From: Sphingobacterium athyrii
Lineage (GTDB): Bacteria > Bacteroidota > Bacteroidia > Sphingobacteriales > Sphingobacteriaceae
Direction: 5' to 3'
DNA length: 64,000 bases
NCBI RefSeq assembly: GCF_003071065.1
Contig: NZ_QCXX01000003.1
Location: 124,001 to 188,000 of the forward strand
Below are positions 55,189-63,054 of this stretch, piece by piece. Within the stretch, counting starts at the first letter, position 1. Every line of letters starts with the position of its first letter. The notes under the pieces are model-generated. The model was not told the DNA's origin. It did not search any database and saw only the letters and a list, made by a program, of their open reading frames with translations. Both the position numbers and the translations under genes were made by a program.

Positions 55189-57318
55189 ATGAATTTGCTA
55201 AAAACTATCGTTTTGGCCGTAGTAGTCCTATTGGGCTTTAACCCTATCTCGGCAGCTATGCGAGGGATGAATCGAGAGCCTGATTCACTGACGTTGAAAG
55301 AGGCTTTTAAAGATAAATTTTTTATAGGCACAGCCCTTAACCTTGATCAGATATGGGAGCGAGATATTAAAGCTGTAGCTGTCGTCAAAAAACAATTCAA
55401 TTCCATTGTTGCCGAGAACTGCATGAAAAGTATGTTTTTGCAGCCTCAGGAAGGGCAGTTTTACTTTAAAGACGCAGATCGTTTTGTCGCATTTGGAGAA
55501 CAGAACAAAATGCAGGTTATTGGTCATACATTAATCTGGCATTCGCAGACACCAGCTTGGTTTTTTGTTGATAAAAAAGGAAAAGATGTACCTCGGGAGG
55601 TATTGATTGAACGCATGCGTAAGCACATCCAAACTGTCGTTTCCCGCTATAAAGGTCGCGTTTTTGGCTGGGATGTTGTGAATGAAGCTATATTGGATAA
55701 TGGCGAATGGCGTAAAAGCAAATTTTATCAGATTATTGGGCCAGAATTTATACAATTGGCTTTTCAATTTGCCCATGAGGCGGACCCCAACGCTGAATTG
55801 TATTATAATGACTATTCAACGGCCATTCCCGAAAAGCGAAAAGGAATTATGGCTATGGTACAACAGGTGAAGGCAGCCGGCGGACATATAAGTGGGGTTG
55901 GTATGCAGGAGCATAATGCGTTGGACAATCCGTCGCTGGAAGAAGTTGAAAAGACCATTTTGGGGTTTGCAGACCTTGGTGTAAAAGTTATGGTAACCGA
56001 GATGGATATTTCGGTGCTTCCACATGTCCGACCCAACATGGGCGCGGAAATTGGAGAACGCTATGCCTACAGTAAAGAAACGAACCCCTATGAAAAAGGT
56101 TTGCCTCCGGGCAAGATGGCGGAACTTGGCAAAAGATATGTTGCCTTTTTTAACCTATATCTCAAGCATCAAGATAAAATATCCCGTGTGACGTTGTGGG
56201 GCGTTGGTGATGGCGATTCGTGGAAGAATGGCTGGCCTATTCCGGGACGTACAGATTACCCGCTCTTGTTTGATCGTCATTATCAGCCCAAACCATTTGT
56301 AAAAGATATTATAGCATTGACTCAAAAAAAAAAAGTAATAAAGAAAATGAACAAAAGTAAATATTTATATCCAAGGGACTACATGGCTGATCCATCGGCC
56401 CATGTTTTTGAAAATAAAATCTATATTTATCCATCTCATGACCGGGAGAGTGGCATTCCTGAAAATGACAATGGCGATCATTTCGACATGCAAGATTACC
56501 ATGTGTTTTCACTGGAAGATGTGCAGGACGAAGTCTTTGACCACGGGAAAGTATTGGATGTAAAAGATATTCCTTGGTCCGGCCGGCAACTTTGGGATTC
56601 GGATGTTACTGAGAAAGATAGCAAGTACTATATGTATTTTTCCATGAAAGACAAAAACGACATTTTTAGACTTGGTGTCGCATTAGCGGACAAACCCTAC
56701 GGTCCATTTATACCGCAGGACGATCCGATCAAGGGAAGTTACAGCATCGATCCCTGTGCGTTTAAAGATGAGGATGGATCCTATTATCTCTATTTCGGTG
56801 GCATCTGGGGTGGGCAGCTTCAATTTTATCGAAATAATAAAATTGTTGTACCAAATGAATTGCCTAAGGCAGATGAACCGGCATTAACGCCAAAGGTCGT
56901 TAAGATATCTACAGATATGCTTGAATTTTCCGAGCAACCGCGAGATCTTGTCATCTTGGATAAAAATGGTATGGCCTTAAGACAAGGGGATACCGAAAAA
57001 CGATTTTTTGAGGCGTCCTGGATGCATAAATATAAGGACAAGTATTATTTTTCTTATTCCACGGGTGATAGCCATTTAATTTGTTACGCAATAGGAGATA
57101 ATCCTTATGGACCATTCACCTATCAGGGTGTTATTCTATCACCAGTTGTAGGCTGGACGACGCACCACAGTATTTTGGAGTTCAAGGGCAAATGGTACCT
57201 TTTTTATCATGATTCCGTTCCGTCGGGTGGAAAAACTTGGCTAAGAAGTATGAAAGTTGTTGAAATTGAATATGATGAAGATGGACATATCAAACCTATA
57301 CATGGTTTATCTTCCTAA
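55189..57318 (+). CDS. GH10 xylanase - GH43 fusion protein
   Basis: The 709-aa protein begins with a signal peptide (to about residue 24). Residues about 30-380 are a GH10 barrel with acid/base Glu166 (GWDVVNEAI) and nucleophile Glu271 (MVTEMDISVL). From Met387 onward comes a complete GH43 of the subfamily-1 look (YMADPSAHVFENKIYIYPSH, SIDPCAFKDEDG, RFFEASWMHKYKDK). The link is a Lys-rich stretch encoded by an 11-A run (56324-56334). One A fewer would end GH10 at a TAA straight after the run, leaving GH43 to start at its own ATG (56347) without a signal peptide, as is usual for that group. The fusion may thus be recent, variable or a homopolymer error. Confidence 0.88.
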   Translation: MNLLKTIVLAVVVLLGFNPISAAMRGMNREPDSLTLKEAFKDKFFIGTALNLDQIWERDIKAVAVVKKQFNSIVAENCMKSMFLQPQEGQFYFKDADRFVAFGEQNKMQVIGHTLIWHSQTPAWFFVDKKGKDVPREVLIERMRKHIQTVVSRYKGRVFGWDVVNEAILDNGEWRKSKFYQIIGPEFIQLAFQFAHEADPNAELYYNDYSTAIPEKRKGIMAMVQQVKAAGGHISGVGMQEHNALDNPSLEEVEKTILGFADLGVKVMVTEMDISVLPHVRPNMGAEIGERYAYSKETNPYEKGLPPGKMAELGKRYVAFFNLYLKHQDKISRVTLWGVGDGDSWKNGWPIPGRTDYPLLFDRHYQPKPFVKDIIALTQKKKVIKKMNKSKYLYPRDYMADPSAHVFENKIYIYPSHDRESGIPENDNGDHFDMQDYHVFSLEDVQDEVFDHGKVLDVKDIPWSGRQLWDSDVTEKDSKYYMYFSMKDKNDIFRLGVALADKPYGPFIPQDDPIKGSYSIDPCAFKDEDGSYYLYFGGIWGGQLQFYRNNKIVVPNELPKADEPALTPKVVKISTDMLEFSEQPRDLVILDKNGMALRQGDTEKRFFEASWMHKYKDKYYFSYSTGDSHLICYAIGDNPYGPFTYQGVILSPVVGWTTHHSILEFKGKWYLFYHDSVPSGGKTWLRSMKVVEIEYDEDGHIKPIHGLSS
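56324..56334 (+). repeat. A11 homopolymer at the GH10/GH43 junction
   Basis: Eleven consecutive A lie exactly between the end of the GH10 domain and the natural start of the GH43 domain. In the given sequence the frame reads through (Q-K-K-K-V-I-K-K-M). Loss of one A yields a TAA stop immediately downstream. Such tracts are prone to replication or transcription slippage and to sequencing error. Confidence 0.9.
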
Positions 57319-57320
57319 AT

Positions 57321-57494
57321 AATCTTGACGGTACCATAGAACGTGGTTATGCCGGTTATTCGCTGTGGAACTAGGGAAAACAGTCGAAACAGCTTTCTCC
57401 CCGCTATGAGCAAAATGCACGCGCTAATGTATCCATAGGAATAAATGCCACTGTATTGAACGTCGGTGGAAGTAACAACAGATCTTCCCAATGA
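57321..57494 (+). pseudogene. Fragment of a GH67 alpha-glucuronidase gene
   Basis: Frame +3 from 57321 reads NLDGTIERGYAGYSLWN, a TAG stop (57372-57374), then LSPRYEQNARANVSIGIN and ATVLNV. This matches the conserved GH67 segment with the pattern LDGT-ERGYAG-SIW and YARANASIGINGTVLNNVNA, as I know it from the family. Only about 50 codons from the middle of a protein of some 700 aa remain and there is an internal stop, so it cannot be functional. It lies 2 bp after the stop of the GH10-GH43 gene, where a GH67 would be expected in a glucuronoxylan operon. Confidence 0.78.
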
Positions 57495-57513
57495 ATCGGG
57501 AAGATCTGTTGTT
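57474..57513. terminator. Strong bidirectional inverted repeat (terminator) between convergent operons
   Basis: AACAACAGATCTTCCC (57474-57489) pairs perfectly over 16 bp with GGGAAGATCTGTTGTT (57498-57513) around an 8-nt loop. It lies between the plus-strand symporter-xylanase operon and the minus-strand GH2 gene. The flanking T tracts are short, so it is a likely but not classic intrinsic terminator for both strands. Confidence 0.75.
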
Positions 57514-57528
57514 TATGCTCCGCTTTAA

Positions 57529-59301
57529 CTAATTGAAATTGTTGATGAATTGATCTGCTACAATGTGCCAAGCCTTCTTTTTTTCTCCCCGATCAGATAA
57601 TAATCCTTTTCTGTTCCATCCCTTTTGATAAATGGGATGGGCTCTCCCCGGAGAACGAAAATCTACTAGGAGCCATGGTGTTGCTCCACGTAGGAACGGT
57701 ATGTTCTTGAACATTTTAAATTGGCGCATATAAATATCCGCCAGGTAATCTTCGCTCCAGCTGCTTGCCCGATTTGGGTCGATATTGTTTCCGAAAACTG
57801 CTTCACCACCAAATTCCGAAAAGATTAGCGGTTTATTGAATTTGGATATCCATTCGACTTCTTTATCTGTTTCGGGCCATGGTTTATACCAGCCGAGGTA
57901 TTGATTGATCGCCATGATATCCATCAAACTATTGAGTTTATCTTCAATATAGGCCTTGTTGCCCTCAAAGCGCATATTATTAAACGCTGAGGTCACGAGA
58001 CGGGTATTGTCCAACGATTTTGTCAGGTAATACAATGCTGTGAGCGAACTGTCTCTTGACGGCGAAGAGTAGGTTTCATTCGAGAGGCTCCATATGATGG
58101 TTGCCGCCCGGTTTTTATCCCGGGCAATCATCTCTTTGAGCATCAAGTTCATTTTTTCTTTCATGCCCGTATTTGCAAAGTCTATTCCCTGGTAAATGGG
58201 CAATTCTTCCCAAACCATCAAGCCCATTTTCTCCGCTATTTTTACCATCTTTTCATGATGCGGATAGTGTACCAGGCGCACATAATTACAACCCAGATCC
58301 TTGGCCCAGTTCAAAAGCATTTGATAATCGCTTTCACTATAGGCACGGGAGCGACGCTGCGGAACTTCTTCATGAATATTAATCCCTTTTAGAAAGATTG
58401 ATTTGCCATTCAATAAAATATTTGTTCCATCAACTTTGATTGTTCGAAACCCAATTTGTTCCTTTATATGATCCGTTTCGGCAGAAACACGCACTTCATA
58501 TAACTTTGGATTTTCCGGTGTCCACAAAGTCTTCTTCCGAAAAGGAAATTTGAGTATAGCTTTTCCCTCTTTATCTGTTCTGGATTTAAACCTGACATGC
58601 AATTCCGGAATGTTTATTTCTATATCTTGTTCTTTTGAAGGGCCATCAAGGGAGACGTATCCGTCAATGATATTTTCATCATGCTGTGCCAGTTGAATAA
58701 AGTAATCCTTTATATAGGTTTTTGGAGTTTCTATGAGGTCGACATCACGCGTTATCCCGCCATAATTGAACCAGTCGAAGCCAAGTCCGGGTATCCCATC
58801 CTTCATGCGCTGATTATTTACTTTCACGATAAGGCTATTTTCTCCGCCTTTTAGCAGGTCTGTTACTTCAAATTGGAAAGGTGTAAAACCACCTTCATGT
58901 TCACCGATTTTGCTGCCATTCAAATAAACTTCAGCCTTATAGTTTACTGCTGCGAAATGGAGAAAAAATCGGCGATCTTCAGTTTTTTGTACGTTAAATG
59001 TGCGCTTGTACCAGATGCTACTTTCATAATAGTTGAGCTCAAGAAGTTGGGAGTTGAAATCTCCGGGCACATGGAACTGAGGACCGCCTTCAAATGCGGA
59101 TTCGACAAAGTCGGAGTTTTTTAAAGGCTTTCGATCTTTATAATAGGCAGCCCAATCTCCAGACCCGGCATCGAAGGGATCTATAATCACATTCCATAAA
59201 CCATTTAAACTGCTGCTTTGCCGCCCTTCGATATGGATCATTGCGGATTGAGCAAACGATAGGAGCGGAAATAACTGTAATAATGCTAATATAATTTTCA
59301 T
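57529..59301 (-). CDS. GH2 beta-glucuronidase-like enzyme with N-x-K motif
   Basis: The protein of about 590 aa has a signal peptide (MKIILALLQLFPLLSFAQ; an ATG three codons upstream at 59310 is also possible). The GH2 jelly-roll and immunoglobulin domains precede a barrel with KGINIHEEVPQRRSRAYS, the acid/base Glu in WSLSNETYS and the nucleophile Glu in FSEFGGEAV. Near the C-terminus GWNRKGLLS supplies an Asn-x-Lys pair (N566/K568 counted from 59310), the motif that binds the glucuronate carboxylate in beta-glucuronidases. It probably removes terminal beta-linked glucuronic (or galacturonic) acid. It is last in a minus-strand set with GH29, GH97 and GH42, 84 bp after GH29. Confidence 0.87.
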   Translation of the reverse strand: MKIILALLQLFPLLSFAQSAMIHIEGRQSSSLNGLWNVIIDPFDAGSGDWAAYYKDRKPLKNSDFVESAFEGGPQFHVPGDFNSQLLELNYYESSIWYKRTFNVQKTEDRRFFLHFAAVNYKAEVYLNGSKIGEHEGGFTPFQFEVTDLLKGGENSLIVKVNNQRMKDGIPGLGFDWFNYGGITRDVDLIETPKTYIKDYFIQLAQHDENIIDGYVSLDGPSKEQDIEINIPELHVRFKSRTDKEGKAILKFPFRKKTLWTPENPKLYEVRVSAETDHIKEQIGFRTIKVDGTNILLNGKSIFLKGINIHEEVPQRRSRAYSESDYQMLLNWAKDLGCNYVRLVHYPHHEKMVKIAEKMGLMVWEELPIYQGIDFANTGMKEKMNLMLKEMIARDKNRAATIIWSLSNETYSSPSRDSSLTALYYLTKSLDNTRLVTSAFNNMRFEGNKAYIEDKLNSLMDIMAINQYLGWYKPWPETDKEVEWISKFNKPLIFSEFGGEAVFGNNIDPNRASSWSEDYLADIYMRQFKMFKNIPFLRGATPWLLVDFRSPGRAHPIYQKGWNRKGLLSDRGEKKKAWHIVADQFINNFN

Positions 59302-59385
59302 GTTGCACATAGTTTTAATTTTCTAATTTCTCCGCGATGTCCGAAGAAAGCCTTGCTGTATTATTTTCTAGTCCGAAGAAACGGT

Positions 59386-61023
59386 TTAATTAATCTTCAA
59401 AACCAGCGAAATTTGGTTTGGCTTCTCCACTGGTAAATTAACGGAAAGCGCCTCTTCATTTTGATGGAATATCAGTTTTCTCTTATGCCCCAATAGCGAT
59501 ACGGTTTTAACGCGCACTGAAGGAACTGTTTTATTTTTCTTTCCTAAAGACTTTATCAAAATTCTTCCATCGGTTGGCCAAGCCATGATATGAGCATAAA
59601 TGGCGCCTCCTTTCTGCACAAAACGGATATCTTCTGCGGTATAGGCATTGTCCTTGTCTTCATTGAACCCAGCCGCATTCAAAGGGCTTTTTTCCGTTGT
59701 ACTGGGACCCTCACCATATATTTCCCAGGGACGGGTATCAAAGATTCCTTCTTTATTGATCTGCATCCAGTCGCCTATTTCATGCAGAATTTTCTCTTCT
59801 TTTTCGTCTATGCTACCATCTCCCTTGATCGGAACGTTAAGCAGCAGGTTACCATTTTTACTGACAATATCAATAAGCATATGGACGACCTTTTTACTGG
59901 ACTTGTACGTGTCGTTTTCGTAGTCAGTTTTATTATAGTGCCAGCTGCCCAGACAGGTACATGTCTGCCAGGCTTTTTCTTGAACTTGATCGGGCACGCC
60001 ACGCTCGACATCCCATACCAAACACTCTTTTTGTTGTTCGGATAAAATTTTTCCGAACAGCACTGCATCGACCTTTCCCTTGTTTTTCTTGGCGTTACTA
60101 TTATAAAAATGGGCAGCAATATCGAGTCCAACATTACTGATAGGCCATAAGGGGAGAGTCGTATCATCAAAATAGAGCAGGTCAGGTTGATAGGTGTCGA
60201 CCATGTCGACTGTCCGTTGATAGAAATTATCGATATACTCCTGCGTCGGTATGGAGGCTCCATTATGCCAATCCCATTGCGCCCATAATGATTTCACATC
60301 CTCGCTTCCCTTGCTAAGGGGGTGATTTTGACGGTAGAGCTCTTGGGGGTCATAGCCTTCCCACCATTTACCTTTTCCATCTTCTTTTGTTATGTTGCCA
60401 TCATAGGGAACGCCTTTGAGCGAACCTGATTGGTCCGCTCGTTGAGCTGTTTCATACCATGTCCATGCATGGGAGGAATGGATGCTTACACCGAAGGGAA
60501 GGTTATTTTTTTTTGCGGCCTTTGACCATGCGGCGAGGATATCACGTTTGGGTCCCATATTGACCGAATTCCATTTTTGATATTTGCTATCCCACAGATC
60601 GAAGTTGTCGTGATGGTTTCCCATCGCAAAGAAATATTGTGCCCCGACCTTTTTGTACAATGCGACAAGTCTTTCAGGATCCCATTTTTCGGCTTTCCAG
60701 GTATTGATAACATCTTTAAATCCAGCCATAGAAGGATGACCATAATTTTTTAGATGCGAATTATATTGCCAGCTGCCTTCATCATACATGCCACGGGCAT
60801 ACCAATCGCCCTGTTCGGGCTGACATTGAGGTCCCCAGTGTGCCCAGATTCCGAACTTGGCATTGCGAAACCATTCAGGCGCTTCATATTGCGCCAGGGA
60901 TTCCCAGGTAGACTGAAATTTATCCGAAGAGGAGGCTGTTTCTCTTTTTTGTTGGGCGGATGCATTTAAAGCCGTTCCGAGGACTGTAAAAAGTAATAGT
61001 ATTTTAAAAATATTCTTATTCAT
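59386..61023 (-). CDS. GH29 alpha-L-fucosidase-family exo-glycosidase (paralogue B)
   Basis: The 545-aa protein starts at the ATG before a signal peptide (MNKNIFKILLLFTVLG, cleavage near ASAQQ); an in-frame extension to 61104 has no signal features and overlaps the upstream GH97. GH29 blocks are EWFRNAKFGIWAHWGP, GNHHDNFDLW and the nucleophile Asp286 in YFDDTTLP, followed by the C-terminal beta domain. It is a clear paralogue of the GH29 at 9902, sharing long identical stretches such as GIWAHWGPQCQPE and PISNVGL, with a different signal peptide. It probably removes alpha-L-fucose or a related L-sugar in the periplasm. It sits 46 bp after the GH97. Confidence 0.9.
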   Translation of the reverse strand: MNKNIFKILLLFTVLGTALNASAQQKRETASSSDKFQSTWESLAQYEAPEWFRNAKFGIWAHWGPQCQPEQGDWYARGMYDEGSWQYNSHLKNYGHPSMAGFKDVINTWKAEKWDPERLVALYKKVGAQYFFAMGNHHDNFDLWDSKYQKWNSVNMGPKRDILAAWSKAAKKNNLPFGVSIHSSHAWTWYETAQRADQSGSLKGVPYDGNITKEDGKGKWWEGYDPQELYRQNHPLSKGSEDVKSLWAQWDWHNGASIPTQEYIDNFYQRTVDMVDTYQPDLLYFDDTTLPLWPISNVGLDIAAHFYNSNAKKNKGKVDAVLFGKILSEQQKECLVWDVERGVPDQVQEKAWQTCTCLGSWHYNKTDYENDTYKSSKKVVHMLIDIVSKNGNLLLNVPIKGDGSIDEKEEKILHEIGDWMQINKEGIFDTRPWEIYGEGPSTTEKSPLNAAGFNEDKDNAYTAEDIRFVQKGGAIYAHIMAWPTDGRILIKSLGKKNKTVPSVRVKTVSLLGHKRKLIFHQNEEALSVNLPVEKPNQISLVLKIN

Positions 61024-61069
61024 CGTATGCTGTGTTTTTATGTTGAATAATATGTTTAATCTGTTGATG

Positions 61070-63019
61070 CTACTGTGGTTTAATAACCGCGGCATAGCCG
61101 CCACCGTTGACCATTGGTATTTTTATTGACTTTCCAGCCTCAAATACCAGTGTTTTTTTATCGATTTTTGTAGGTGTTGTTGCCGCATCCTTTGCATCCT
61201 GCCAATATTCCAGCACATATTTGCCTGTAGGCAGAAAATTGGTCGGTATCGCAATGGTGCGGGCCATGTTGTTGGTCATGGCACCGATAAACCAGTTTGT
61301 TCCCGAACGTTTGGCCATCACAATAAATTCACCGGGGTAACCGTCTATGAAACGTGTATCATCCCATACTGTGGGTACGATCTGCAAAAAATCACTTCCA
61401 GGTTGGCCTAATACATGCTTTGGGTGGTCACAGAACACAGTCAGGGGACTTTCATATAGTACAAATTTGGCGAGTTCGGCACAGCGGGTATTCATCATCA
61501 TGGTCGGTGATTGCTTCTTAAACCGGGCTGGGCTCACATTGAGAAAACCACCTGGCGTATAATCCATAGGCCCTGCTAGCATGCGCGTAAAAGGTAAAGT
61601 AACGTTATGCGTCGGGATGATGCGGTCAGAAAATTTGGCGTACTCTTCACCCAGTACACCTTCACGCGTGATCATATTGGGGTAGGTACGTTCGATGCCA
61701 TCAGGTTTGTAGGCACCATGGAAGTTGACCATCAGTCGGTGATCGGCTGCTTTTTTGATCACTTTATGGTACCAGTTTACCATCTCCTGATCGTCGCGGT
61801 CCATAAAGTCTATTTTTACGCCAGCGATCCCCCAGCGCTCATACAGGGCAAAGGCTTCTTCGAAAGCATTGTTGCGGTTGGCATCGGTGCTGTACAGCCA
61901 AAGCCAAATCCGTACATTTTTCTTTTGGGCATAGTCAAGTATTTCGGGCATATTGATTTGGGGGGCGGGTTTGGTAATATCGGCCTGAGCTTGGTTAAAC
62001 GGTCCATACCACTGCCAGTCGATTAGCATATAAGGCCATCCCTGAGCAGCGGCGAAGTCAATATATTCTTTGGCAACAGCAGTCTCCATTTTTACTTCGC
62101 CGCTCCACCAGTGGTCCCATGCGCAAAGTCCCGGTTTTATCCATGTGGGGTCTTCGATTGCGCAAGGTGGGTTGAGCGATTGAACAATTTCGGATTCGAT
62201 AAATCGTCCGGGGTTATCGCCTATCGTCACCACACGCCAAGGAGTCTTTATTTTGTCTGCAAAACGCGCTTTGATACCGTCTTCTTTTTCACCCGGCAAA
62301 GGGGAAAGTTTGGTTGTGAGCAGTGCCTGCCCCTTAGTATCAGTGGAACTGCTTCCGATATAAAATCCGGGATAATTGTCTAAGTTCGCTTCGGTGATGG
62401 CCAGATAGTTTTCCTTGTCTACTTCGATCAATAAAGGAAGTCCGGTCAAGGTCTGATCGCTGAATCCGGCCAAGGGAACTTTATTGAATTCGCTTTCTTG
62501 GCTAGAGGTGTAACGAGGCTTATATGTTGCTGCCCAAGCGTGAGCCTGACCGGCGACTGAAAACCCGGTCATCTCGCGGCTGATGGCTCTGTTGCCTATT
62601 TTCGGACTGCTATACAATTGATAGCGAAAGGCTATCCCATTGTTATAGGCCCGAAAGAAGAGGTCCATCCGCCGTTTCTCACCTTTCTTTTCAATCAGGG
62701 CAAGATGAGTTTCGTTCCACTGCATGTCGATACGGGCGTGTTTATTCTTCACGACCGGTGTCCAAGAATCGCGTTGACTGCTGGTTTGAGGAGTGCTTAG
62801 CAAGGTAAAGCCTTTATGCATGGCAGGTTCATCTTGTAGTTCAAAGCCCATTGGCGAAGGGTGTATGACTTGTTTGTCCCTGTAGGATACAGAGTAGGAG
62901 AGGCCATCGGATAGGTCAATGTCCAAACAAATTTTTCCATCGGGCGATTTTAATGTGTAAGTCTGCGCCGAAAGGCTAGATGATATTGCGAGAAATAGAA
63001 TGATAATAAATGCTCTCAT
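61070..63019 (-). CDS. GH97 retaining alpha-glycosidase (alpha-galactosidase-like)
   Basis: The 649-aa exported enzyme (signal MRAFIIILFLAISSS; in-frame upstream extension to 63085 has no signal) has the GH97 N-terminal beta-super-sandwich (about 20-275), a TIM barrel with GLCAWDHWWSGEVKME, LIDWQWYGP, and Asp404 in GVKIDFMDRDD, and a C-terminal beta domain. In GH97, Asp at this site is the nucleophile of the retaining branch (alpha-galactosidase or beta-L-arabinopyranosidase), whereas the inverting alpha-glucosidase branch (SusB) lacks it. The Glu in TREGVLGEEY is the likely acid/base. It would release galactose or arabinopyranose side groups. It lies 35 bp after the GH42. Confidence 0.9.
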   Translation of the reverse strand: MRAFIIILFLAISSSLSAQTYTLKSPDGKICLDIDLSDGLSYSVSYRDKQVIHPSPMGFELQDEPAMHKGFTLLSTPQTSSQRDSWTPVVKNKHARIDMQWNETHLALIEKKGEKRRMDLFFRAYNNGIAFRYQLYSSPKIGNRAISREMTGFSVAGQAHAWAATYKPRYTSSQESEFNKVPLAGFSDQTLTGLPLLIEVDKENYLAITEANLDNYPGFYIGSSSTDTKGQALLTTKLSPLPGEKEDGIKARFADKIKTPWRVVTIGDNPGRFIESEIVQSLNPPCAIEDPTWIKPGLCAWDHWWSGEVKMETAVAKEYIDFAAAQGWPYMLIDWQWYGPFNQAQADITKPAPQINMPEILDYAQKKNVRIWLWLYSTDANRNNAFEEAFALYERWGIAGVKIDFMDRDDQEMVNWYHKVIKKAADHRLMVNFHGAYKPDGIERTYPNMITREGVLGEEYAKFSDRIIPTHNVTLPFTRMLAGPMDYTPGGFLNVSPARFKKQSPTMMMNTRCAELAKFVLYESPLTVFCDHPKHVLGQPGSDFLQIVPTVWDDTRFIDGYPGEFIVMAKRSGTNWFIGAMTNNMARTIAIPTNFLPTGKYVLEYWQDAKDAATTPTKIDKKTLVFEAGKSIKIPMVNGGGYAAVIKPQ

Positions 63020-63054
63020 GATAATTAGTGAATATGTTGATAGGGGTATGTGAA

